Assembly: GCF_003573695.1 (NCBI RefSeq)
Contig: NC_039359.1
Span: forward strand, 158,526,210 to 158,590,209
DNA from: Papaver somniferum
Taxonomy: Eukaryota; Streptophyta; Magnoliopsida; Ranunculales; Papaveraceae
Reading direction: 5' to 3'
Length of the DNA: 64,000 bases
The notes under the pieces were generated by a model that searched no databases, was not told the origin of the DNA, and worked only from the letters and a program-made list of their open reading frames with translations. Shown piece after piece: positions 42,640 through 52,430 of the stretch (positions within the stretch are counted from its first letter, which is position 1; the number at the start of each line of letters is the position of its first letter). A program made the translations under genes and the position numbers.

Positions 42640-45019
42640 CATCATGTAGTAGTTGAGTGGTTCTGTTTAATTCCCAATATGTAATTTGGTTATGTCAAAC
42701 TTGAAGCTTGAATTGTCATGTAAACTCTCTGCTAATGAAATTGAAATTGAATATTTACAGCATGTCCCCTTTTTATGTTCTTACTTTTTATTCAATTTCT
42801 CGTGATCAAATTGATTGAGGTACAAGTGACTGGGTAAAAGTTTTTTTTAGGGGAATTGGAGAAACTTCCGTTCTTGTGTTTAGCATCCAAATTTAGCATC
42901 CAAGATTGAGGATGGCACAAATTTAGCATCCAAATTTGTTCTTGTGTCATGCAAGTCACTGTTGAGGGTGGATGCTGTTCCAATTCCTACAGCTGTAAGT
43001 ATTACTGTTCTATTGCGTAACTCTTTTCTTTTATAAAAACAACTGAAGTTATTCTCTTTGTTTTGCATTCTGGTCTGTAATGGCGGGTTGAGACAATTTT
43101 TGTCAAATTACATAGTTCAGTTAAAGTTTGAGTTCCTAGGCTAAATTTGGGATTTTTATGAATTCACTTGCAGATCTTTCCTTTGATTAATGTATAAAGC
43201 TTTTGTAAATCCATAGTCCCCTTGAAGTCATAAAAATTGTAGGAAACCAATGACTAAATTTGAATAAGAAATGTATTGCATCTCATGTTTATTATTCCAC
43301 AAAGCTAAGATGACAAAAACTTGTTATACTGCCACAGAAAGAATTTCCTGCTTGCATTAAGCTGAACATGCCACAGAAACTTGTTATACTTGTTCCTTCT
43401 TGTTCTTGTGTTTTTCATGGTTTATAGGCTGTTATGGATGAGGCTGGCTTCAACAAGCGGCACCCTTGATAGATTTTAATTGGCTATTTGAAGACTGAGT
43501 CTGGATGTCTAGAAACTGGTATCACCCGTTTGGATATTCTGATGCTGAATGAAAACGGGAGTCATTCCTCTATCCGGTTGAAATATGGTTGCACCCCCAC
43601 CGTTTATCTAGTTTCTCGAAATAGTGTAATAATCTATTCAAGGGACAATTCATCCAAGGAGAAATGTCTACTTTAACAGAAGTGGTTGTTGTTGTTGTAG
43701 AGTTCCTGAAGGTGGAGAAGTTGATGAAGCATATCCGAAACTGCAGTTTGCAACCATGTCCAGTTACAGTTGTTCTACTTCCAAGAGATGGATTTCTCAT
43801 CTTCAAATGTGTAGAGACCAGTTTGTGTTCCTACCCTCGTCGCTGGACCTCACAGGCAGGTGGTCGCGCTCCGTCTGACAGTAGTGCTTTGAAATTAGCG
43901 AGTGGATCTTGGAACCCATTCATGCTGGAAATGGTGCTACATTGACGACAGTAAAGGCTAGTTCATGAACTGTGGAAGCTTCACCCGAGTTATAATCTTC
44001 ATTGAAACACCCGAAGGTGGACCACCCATCTTCTCATGTGAATGCAACTTTAGGTAAGCAACTGAATAACTGGGAACCATTGGGTTCAGGAGCAGAGTGA
44101 CTAATTGGAAGCAGAAATGTCTTTCGGAGCTGTAAAGTCGTTGGCATGGACTTAAGTAGGGGAAGCAGAAAGGTGAACTCATCGCTGCAGATACTCCAAA
44201 ATGACCAAAGTGCTGTATGATGTTAACACTCAGAAAACAAGTGAATTCACTCCAACCTTGGTGTAGAATATGGTTCCAGTAATAAGTCAGATTAGGAAGG
44301 GTGTTGCCAGGTAATTTATGTTCACCTTTTTTTGTAACTTCCTCTTAGGATCTAATGACTCATAAAGTTATTACTTGGATTTGGAGTAGCATTTTGCTGA
44401 GTTGGTAATGGTTGTGGTTGTGTGCCTAGGTGGTCGCCTGTTTTGCTTGTTTCGAAGCCCCTGAAGGAAGTTAGGTAGGTTTCAGCATATAACGAACGTC
44501 TTAGATTTCATTGTTTTTGCTTGAAACTGTATATCTTTCGGTAAGGAAACTGAGAAGAAATTGGTTCTTGTGAGCGTTGTTTTTAATCTCTATTTGGTTG
44601 ATGTTGGAAGTTTTCTATCTTGTATATATGTAGGTGGACTCGTTGTTGTAGATAGTCAATTGCTGTGACCAAAATTATTTAGTTAATCTTGTAAACTTGC
44701 ATGCTCAAAGGTTGCATTTGATTCGAGAATACATTTAGAAAACTTGCACACTGAACGTTACGTTCACTGATGCCTGAATCATGATCGAGGAAAGAGACTA
44801 GGTGCAAGCCTTCATTGTTCTTTTTGTCAGTACACATTGATGTTTATGCAGTAGTTTCAGCACAGCTAGTTCTTATAAGTCTGCCCATTTGCACATTGTC
44901 CTGTTTTTTCTTTTTCCAACAACGGTTGATTGCTCTAGTGATTTTTTTTCCAGGCCTTCAACTTTAAGCCCAGTTGTGTTAAAAGGGCCGGGGCATAATC
45001 AAAGCCCTCGGAAGTTCTT
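42640..45019. other. Mostly noncoding stretch between two TIR elements
   Basis: 42720-43190 resembles the sequence 3' of small gene copy 2 (46790-46960), for example GAATATTTACAGCATGTCCC and TTTGGGATTTTTATG. 43190-43430 matches 23290-23505. 43430-44300 contains short interrupted ORFs with no recognised product. I see nothing in 44300-45019. Confidence 0.55.
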
Positions 45020-45288
45020 ATATATAAGAACAATTTTTTGGGGACCATGGTTTTATTTTGGGTAAAGACATTAGAAGTAAATTTAGGTCACCCCTTATCT
45101 AGATATTATATTAATACCTAAATTACCCTCTTGATTAATTTTGGGTGATGATTAGTTAGTGTTAATAATAGTTAGTGTAATGATTAGTGAGATGATTAAG
45201 TTAAAGATAATTAGTGAGATTAAAAAATCATATGAGTTTTCTTTTTTTTTAAAGAAGTAGAATCATTGAGAGAGTAAAGTTAGAGAAG

Positions 45289-45360
45289 ATGAAGAAAGAA
45301 AACATCAAAAACGATGGATTTTACCAACCACAACCGGAGGAAGGGTATTTGGTTACCCAG
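45289..45360 (+). CDS. First-exon-like ORF in the 1.4 kb TIR element
   Basis: Twenty-four codons from ATG (MKKENIKNDGFYQPQPEEGY) end LVTQ directly at a donor-like GTATGC (45361). The layout equals the PMD gene: short first exon, donor, motif array. No later exon is present, so any product would be truncated. Confidence 0.4.
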
Positions 45361-45439
45361 GTATGCTTCAAACTTAGATAATGTTGGTTGAATTGTTCCA
45401 AACTTTCAAAAGAATGAAATTTTTTATGTAAATTTGGGC

Positions 45440-45950
45440 CAGTTCGGTTAACCATATGTCAACAACATGTAACCGAACACATCTGAAAGTGTAGTTCGGT
45501 TACCATATGTCAAGAACATGTAACCGAACACACCTGAAAGTGTAGTTCGGTTACGTTTTCCAAACACGCAGGTTACCGAACTCGCTCGTTAATGGAGGTT
45601 TTGGTAGGTAACCGAACTTTGAACTTGACAATTTATTTGAGTACATCTTGTGTGTTCGGTTAGTTCGCAAACTTCAACGCAACCAAGTTCCCAACCGAAC
45701 TGCAGGTTAAAAGTAACTTAGTGTTAGAAGTTCGGTTGGTTCTCAAACTTCAACATATTTTGCGAATCAACCGAACTGCGCTTATACGTAGAGTTCGGTT
45801 ACAAAGAAAACTTAATAATTTTGAGAACGAACCGAACCTATGGACTTGTATTGTTCTAATACAAGGAGTTCGGTTAAAAGTATTTTTTTGCGAATCAACC
45901 GAACTTTGAGTTCGGTTAAGAAAAAAATAATTTGTGATAACCGAACTTTT
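45440..45950. repeat. Alternating AGTTCGGTTA / TAACCGAACT array
   Basis: Seventeen copies occur in about 510 bases: forward near 45443, 45493, 45545, 45655, 45730, 45793, 45870 and 45910; reverse near 45471, 45522, 45575, 45610, 45694, 45770, 45830, 45897 and 45940. Only one adjacent pair (45575/45610) breaks the alternation. Each forward-reverse pair is an inverted repeat with a loop of about 10-35 bases. Confidence 0.9.
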
Positions 45951-46098
45951 TACTGAAAAAAAAACTTCATTAAGCCTCTCTGGAACTTCCATTTTCAACT
46001 CATTTTGATGATAAGTTCTCATTTATTCAACCAAAAACGAATGACAAGTAATGGGTTTGTGAGAATATCTTTGTTAATGTTTTAAATTAAGCTATATA

Positions 46099-46300
46099 TA
46101 GTGGTGGTGGTGGTAATCGGAGGTGGTTGTGGTAATCGGTGGTTGTTGGTGGTGATAATTGGAGGTGGTGGTGGTAATCGGCGGTGGTGGTGGTGGTGGT
46201 AATCGGCGATGGTGGATGGTGGTGGTGGTGGTAATCGGTGGATGGTGGTGGTGGTGGTAATCGGTGGTGGTGAGAGGAGGTGGTGGTTATATATATATAT
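46099..46300 (+). repeat. GGT-rich simple/minisatellite repeat
   Basis: Units resemble GGTGGTGGTGGTAATCGG, repeated about nine times with variation and followed by a short TA run. No protein is implied. Confidence 0.85.
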
Positions 46301-46454
46301 AGAGAGAGGTGGTTATTGTGTTGGTTTTAAATTAAATTATGTTAAGGGTGGGTTAGTCTTTTCAATTTCTAGGACACCCTTTATAACTATAGGGAAGGTG
46401 GCCTAATAAGACCATGGTCCCCTCAAAAAAACCGTGGTCCCTAAAAAATCATTC

Positions 46455-46462
46455 ATATATAA
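46455..46462 (+). promoter_or_regulatory. TATA box of small gene copy 2, also the target duplication
   Basis: ATATATAA lies 59 bases before the ATG at 46521. It is the right copy of the duplication made by the TIR element. Copy 3 has the same ATATATAATC 53 bases before its ATG with no insertion. Confidence 0.6.
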
Positions 46463-46520
46463 TCGTTTCAACCCTTGATTTGCATTGTTTCTTCTCGCCC
46501 TACAAACTTTTTCTGTTTTA

Positions 46521-46739
46521 ATGGCCAGTGCAACCGAACCGGAGGGATTTATACAAAAGATGGGACATCTCGCTTGTCAAACTACTCGAGAGCAGATTTC
46601 AACAGAATTGAAGGCTCTTAGAGAAGAAATTTCTGGAATTCGTGAGATTGTAAAAACTAGGGTAGATAAGATTGTGCTATACACCCAAATAATAACCGCT
46701 GGAGCTGTAATCGGCGGAGGTATCTATGTATTGATCTAA
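46521..46739 (+). CDS. Small protein with C-terminal hydrophobic segment, copy 2 (intact)
   Basis: A 72-residue ORF from ATG 46521. The N-terminus is polar (MASATEPEGFIQKMGHLACQ). Residues about 25-50 look helical and charged (EQISTELKALREEISGIREI). Residues about 51-72 are hydrophobic and glycine-rich (IVLYTQIITAGAVIGGGIYV, then LI), fitting one membrane span with almost no residues after it, as in tail-anchored proteins. It has two paralogues here (42361, 48007); conservation is strongest in the C-terminal segment. A TATA-like box lies 59 bases upstream and a CTTCTCGCCCTACAA leader between. I do not recognise the family. Extension upstream would need a non-ATG start. Confidence 0.65.
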   Translation: MASATEPEGFIQKMGHLACQTTREQISTELKALREEISGIREIVKTRVDKIVLYTQIITAGAVIGGGIYVLI

Positions 46740-47137
46740 ACGGTTTTATTTATTTTGATTCAACCAATTTTTCATGTAAATTAGTATTACTTTCTGGGTA
46801 TGAAAGTGAATATTTATGGCATGTCTCCTTTTTGTAGAACACTGAAATTCAAGTTTTTATCATGTAGTTCAGTTAAAGTTCGAGTTACCAGTGAATTTGG
46901 GATTTTTATGCATTCACCAGCACAAGCACATCTTTCCTTTGCTTAACAAGTTGTGAAGTCCAGTCAATCATAGCTAAGTACTTGATAATCATGAAAACAT
47001 GGTTTTACTTGTAAAAGTTGCAGTGTAAGAGCTTTACTTGTAAAAATCAACATAAAAGTCATTTAAGATTGAGTGAAATCCGACACTCGGACCTGGACAT
47101 AACTTTCTTCTCTGGTTCACTGTGACTAACTGCCTGA
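46740..47137 (+). other. 3' flank of small gene copy 2
   Basis: Noncoding. 46790-46960 is similar to 42720-43180 downstream of copy 1, which supports a segmental duplication. Nothing else is seen. Confidence 0.55.
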
Positions 47138-47688
47138 CTATTTTTTAAAAGCTTCTCCCTGATCGATGGCTTTGCATCCTGGATTCTCATACCTGCAAAT
47201 TCTCCAGTAAGCATAATTCCTTTGGTGATTCCTTTTTAAGTAATTCAACCTCCTTGCTTCAGCAAGCTTCTCCTTCTCATTATGGCTCTTGATTCTCAAA
47301 TCCATGCATACCCTTTCAGCTGATTTGTCCCCAAACTCAGGATGTTGATTATGGATACAACCTACCCACTCATCCTTGCCGACCAAAAAAAAAAAATTCA
47401 CTCATCCTATTCACCGAACTTTGCTCGCAGACCTGGTTTTGTTTTCAAATCATGCATAGTCATATAATCACCAGGGGAATCACTTGGGACACTGCTTCTC
47501 TGGAATCACTTGGGCAGCCCTCTCAGTGATGACAAATACATCAGTTTCGTTAATTTCATAGGCTCCACATTTACCTTCAGCCAAAACCCAGGCATTCGTT
47601 TCCCCATACATGGTCTCAGGAACACTCTCTTTCCTTCCAAAGTTGGAATCACCTCTATTTTAATCAAGGCGTAATCTTGCGGCCGCAC
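47138..47688 (-). pseudogene. Unidentified minus-strand gene remnant
   Basis: Two open blocks, 47688-47506 (EVIPTLEGKRVFLRPCMGKR) and 47401-47138 (GDKSAERVCMDLRIKSHNEK, WRICRYENPGCKAID), are separated by stops. The second is rich in charged residues with some cysteines. Composition is protein-like, but I recognise no domain. It may be chance. Confidence 0.3.
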
Positions 47689-47946
47689 ACACCTTCACCT
47701 GCACATGGCTGTTCATCTAACGGAGAGTAGAATGGCATATCTCAAACCTTCACAATCTTACCCATCTCCTTCAATTTCCCAATCCGCCATCTGACAAATG
47801 AATCACATGATATATGTCGTGATGGAGGATCGCCGCCAAGGTCTTTCTTAGCAACAGGAGGGAGGTAGATGGAACTTAGAAATTTATCTGAGAGTCCATA
47901 TTACTTTTCACCACCCGATTTCAATGCAGTCTTGGACTTTTTGCCC

Positions 47947-47954
47947 ATATATAA
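47947..47954 (+). promoter_or_regulatory. TATA box of small gene copy 3 (uninterrupted)
   Basis: ATATATAA, followed by TC as in copy 2, 53 bases before the ATG. A leader CTTCTTCTTGCCCTAAAACTT follows, similar to copies 1 and 2. Confidence 0.55.
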
Positions 47955-48006
47955 TCTAGATCTTTCTTCTTCTTGCCCTAAAACTTCTGCCCTAAAATTT
48001 CTTCCC

Positions 48007-48200
48007 ATGGCTACTCCAACCGAGACGAAGGGATTTCTAGAAAGGATTGGCGATCGCTTGTCTAAAACTACTAGAGAGCAGATCAAGAGAACTCAATGCT
48101 CCAAACGAACAATTTTCTGGGATCGTAGAAAGTTTGGATAAAATTGTGCTCTATACCCAAATAATAGCTGCTGGTACTGTATTAAGTTTTTTCTGTAACA
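48007..48200 (+). pseudogene. Small C-terminal-membrane-segment protein, copy 3 (frameshifted)
   Basis: From ATG 48007 the reading is MATPTETKGFLERIGDRLSK, close to copies 1 and 2. A frameshift near 48090 moves the rest to another frame: ELNAPNEQFSGIVESLDKIV and LYTQIIAAGTVL. The reading after that diverges from the family. No functional product is expected unless the shift is a sequencing error. Confidence 0.7.
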
Positions 48201-49914
48201 AACGAGGAGGGTGGTTCATGAGGTCTAGGCGGTCTTCTCTGCATGTTAGTTTGTTTTATTTAATTTGGCTTTGTAAAAATATTTTCATTGATAATACTTT
48301 TGTTAAATTTTCTTGATTAATTGATTAATTCTTTTTGTATAAACTACAATTCTCCACCTCTATCCATCGTAAAAACTATCTATCCAATGTACCTTCAATG
48401 CAGGAATTTTGTATTAATTTACCCCATCAAATGTTTGGATGTTCGGCAAACTTATTTTGCTTGCAGGGATCCTCTTGCTTGAGAGCAACCTCTCAACTAT
48501 CTCTGGCGATGTATGCCAGGATAATAATCTGCGTGTATGGCTTTCTTGGTCAGTTGTAGTATGGCATATGATTCATGAGAAAATTAGGCGCAGGTCCAAA
48601 AAAAATAATATTTTCATTGTCAAGTCCATAATTAATTTTACGTACCGTGACACCCATAATTATATGAAATTATTAAAAACGTCTGCATGATAAATTATGC
48701 ATCCGCATGACGGGTTATGCATCAGGGGTATAATTGGCAACGCAACTTGGATATAACATATCTAAAAATCCACGTCTTGAAATTTTACAAATTTTATGTC
48801 GTTAGAAATCTTTTTAAGAGAGCTATGCAACGAATACAAATCTTATTAAGAAATTTTTTTTGATTTTCTTGTTTGTACTAATGATTTATACCCGCATCCG
48901 CATATTACACAATTTAATGATTTATACCGAACAGAACCAATGCGGAATACGCGCTCCCCTAAGGGTATCTTAGTCATTAATGAGAGTCAAGCGAGAAGTA
49001 AATTACACCATATGCCAAGCATACAAACTATGGTGACGAGGAGAGCCAATCAACTCATGGATACACCACACATACTATCCACCACATCCACAATATTCAG
49101 AAAAAAAAAACAAATTCACTGAATAGGGGAAGTTTATTCGTCAAACCAAAACAGGTGACTGGCCTACCGGATTTCATCTCTAAATCTAGAGCTGACTTAC
49201 GGAATAATTGATCTCGGATCTTGCCTCTTCCAACTGCAAAAGCAACCTTCTGCTTTTTCTTTTTACTAAATCCGCTGTTAATCCGCATCTGACTCGTACA
49301 ATCTGCTGATCCGCAAAGATCAAATTCACGGATGATTGGGCCGGTCACGGTTCAATTTTCCAAATCCGCAACTTCAACGGTTTGATTACGGGTGATTCTA
49401 ATTCACAACCCTCCTGCCGTTGCACACCCCTATACCCAGTATTCCTTGATGGTGCAAAGACAGTACATGAATCTGTCTACTTTGACAAAGATGTTTTGTG
49501 GGGCATAAAATCAGCCCTATATTTGTGTATTTAATCGTTTCTAACATCCAACCGAAGGAAAGAGAGTGACCAAAGAAAACTAGAGGAAACTGCCCCCGCA
49601 AAGAGGAAAGAATGAGAAGGCAAAAAATACGCAAAAATTCAGAAACCCCACAACTTTTTCTTCTCCTTGCGGCAATACCGAGAGCAATTCCTCTGAACCA
49701 CTCAATCAAACATATCTACTTGATTATTTTTGGATGTATAGTAAAGCTTTTGAGCCATTGTGCTCTTTTGAGAATAGTTTTTTTCTCGTATACGAATTAT
49801 CACCCGGTCTTTGGATGCGAATTAGTCTAATTGTTAAGTATTGAAGATTCAAAGAGAAAGAGAACTCGGAAGTTTACCATTATACCTAACAAGTAATAAT
49901 TGTCAATTTTCTTT
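48201..49914. other. Noncoding stretch with unclassified repeat-like DNA
   Basis: 48440-48560 holds a short hydrophobic ORF (MFGKLILLAGILLLESNL) with no recognised family. 48590-48950 is A/T-rich with ATGATAAATTATGCATCCGC and CATGACGGGTTATGCATCAG, which looks like a non-autonomous transposon, but I find no ends. I see nothing in 48950-49914. Confidence 0.4.
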
Positions 49915-50344
49915 GAGAATGTTTTAATTATTTATGCCAAACCGTTAATGATTACATTTGGCAGAGTACTAATACCTCTGTTGAAGGTGCCTAGCTAAGC
50001 TAAGTAAGCTAGTATATAGTATGTAAGCATAGGTATGGGACATGCGGGACCTAAGGACACAAAATGAAAGGGAGAAATGAAGAGTTTTATTAGCACTCAA
50101 AACTTCGTTTTACAAGTGACCAGCATCGGCTATTTATAGCCAGAAGGATTGAGTCGGTAAAATAAAGAAAGTTACACGTGTTTTGAAATGCGCAAATGCT
50201 TAAGGGCTAAGCATGTTTACTAGATCCTTATCTTGACCGAATGAGGAGGTGAAGTACTCTTCCAGAGTATTCTCGGATTCACTAGAGTAGTGAATGGTGG
50301 GCCATTCTATCAAAAACGTGTGCACATAATACTCTCCCTTGGAC

Positions 50345-50935
50345 CATCATTCTAAGGACGTTACCTCGTTAAAACCGCTGTAAAATCTTTTGGGATTTTA
50401 GAGTGATAATGGTAGTCTTGAATTTTCTCCTCTTGCCAAAGCTGCGCCAAGAAAACCATTTAGGACAAAACCTGTATGCTGGAAGCTGACAGCAATATAG
50501 TCGATGCGGCCTGTTTGGATTCGTGTAAAACTTAACAGGAAAAACCTTGTATGGCAAAAACCTGAATTAGACAATACTGACGATTATCTGATAACCGCAT
50601 CTCGAGAATATCTATGGATATATGCATCTCTTTAGATGATGCTCACTGTTCTAAGTTGTTATCTCATTGAAAACCTCGTCAGGAAAATCCAGAGGGACAA
50701 AACCTGAATGTAGGAAAACATGAGTCCTCAGAACAGTGTTGGACCTGCAGATGTTGCCTCATTAAAACCTTTCCCGGAAAAACCCAAAGGGATAAAAAAC
50801 CAGGACGAAGGAAAAAGAGTACAACATTACGAAATGCATATAACAGTGAACCCGCATGCCTCATTAAAACCTTGACAAGGAAAACTCAATGGGATAAAAC
50901 CTTGACTAAGGAAAAAGAGTACACGACGTAATGTC
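50345..50935 (-). repeat. Degenerate repeats in the copia 3' region
   Basis: At least three units carry a CTCATTAAAACCTT core, then AAAACYCAAWGGGA and AAGGAAAAAGAGTACA: near 50662-50720, 50757-50825 and 50858-50925. A more diverged unit lies at about 50362. This block is common upstream of the 3' LTR in plant copia elements. Confidence 0.75.
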
Positions 50936-51637
50936 CAACATACCCAATATCCATAGTATTCTGTGGCTTTACTCCCCCTGATAAGTAGGCATCTTAGTTG
51001 ATCATTATGTACGAAAGTATTGCATAAAGATCACGAGCCATCTTCTAATGACTTCAGTAGATTCAGCTTCCTTTAGTTGAAAAACTTGGTCTGATCTATC
51101 TTTCTGCAATTTATTAATGATCATCTTGTTGTGCCAGCCTTTTATTCTCCACTAGCTTTGTCTGAACAATCATAATCGATCGGAGGATGAACAAGTATCC
51201 TCTATTACCAGACTATTAGCTAGGAAAATGTTTGGCTGCTTTAACAAACCTGCCAAAAATTCAAAACCCAAACTGTCCGATTAGCTTTTCTCTGTGGGAG
51301 ACATTCAACGATCTTCATGCAAAAGATCAAGCTTAATGGTACCACGAAGATGAGGGAGAGAACTTTCTTCGGACCAATGCCTCGATATTGGTGCTGGGCA
51401 GAGCCAGACTTTCATGTGTACTACAAACCAAATATCAGGTATCTATAGCATACTTTAGCTAATGTACCATTAGTTTACACACCTTTTGTGTAATACAAAC
51501 CACAGAGTGATACATCTCCTTGGTTGAGATGTAAGCCGATCAATCTTAAAAATAAAAGATCGAATGATTAGCTTATCCATTTAACCATGTCTAAACCTTT
51601 ATGGTTGACGAAATTAAAGGACTTCTAGCTACAATGC

Positions 51638-52430
51638 TCAATCAAATTGAACCCTTGTTTTACCGAGATTTTCCATCTCGAACTCCTTCTTTAAGCATTT
51701 TTGTGCTTTGGAGAATTCTTTAGGAGTTCCAATCAAATAGATGTTGTATAATTCAAATCTAGTAAATGCACAGTTTAAGAGCATATAAAATGGTTCACAT
51801 ATCCCTGGGTAATATAAGCATTCACTTAGACGATTGATCACTTTCGTCCTTATTGAGTAAATGCTATGACATGGTAATTCTACTGAAAAAAAACTTCAGG
51901 AATCTACATGCAGTTTTCTGTATCTAGTCTTTCATACAGATACGCAGTAACCACATCAACTACATGCACATCGAGTCCTTAAAGACTGCCAGACAAATAC
52001 CATAAAGGTAGTTGCATCCATAATATGGAATATGTTACAAAGAAATCCATCTCAGGTTCTTGTAAAAGACTTTGTGCCATTGGTTGAATTTACTTTTCTC
52101 ACTATGCACATACACCCACCTATAGCCACTAGGGGTTACATTATCGGATGTCGGAACTGCAAACACCCGTTTGTAGCCAAGAGTAGCTCACGTTATCGAG
52201 TGTTCGGGCTGCAATACCAAATTTATGCATTTTTGCGAGAAACTGTTATTCTTCTTTGATCTCTCCTGGTTTAACCAATCATACCTTTGATGACATTCTC
52301 ATAGAGAGTGGTTTAAACCAAAAAAACCTACGGTAATAACAGTGGATACTTTGACTATGTCATCAGCAATCATTGGATTACGATCGCAAATTTCTCTATT
52401 GCATGCATGCCTTATGGAAATCCTCTCATT
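51638..52430 (-). pseudogene. Copia reverse transcriptase remnants
   Basis: Minus strand 51841-51638 includes LIGTPKEFSKAQKCLKKEFE followed by MENLGKT, matching the copia RT motif LxGTxxE..K..L...FEM.DLG. About 52000-51880 reads close to DVVTAYLYGSLD...IYMKIPEG, with errors. 52431-55300 should hold the rest of RT, integrase and gag but is too broken to read. Confidence 0.65.

Larger units (their letters stand above)
45028..46454 (+). mobile_element. 1.4 kb TIR element with an AGTTCGGTTA motif array
   Basis: The left end GAACAATTTTTTGGGGACCA and the reverse complement of the right end GAATGATTTTTTAGGGACCA form inverted repeats. The flanks are the direct repeat ATATATAA (45020-45027, 46455-46462). 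A TTTAGGTCACCCC / AAATTACCCTC-type stretch follows the left end, as in the PMD element. Inside are a short first-exon-like ORF, a motif array and a GGT-rich stretch. It looks like an internally deleted relative of the PMD element. Confidence 0.72.

Noticed and set aside
45440..45950. CRISPR-like array
   Set aside because: Repeats are 10 bp, alternate in orientation, have irregular spacers, and the DNA is from a plant.
46209..46406. Glycine/valine-rich ORF as a protein gene
   Set aside because: Translation of a GGT simple repeat.
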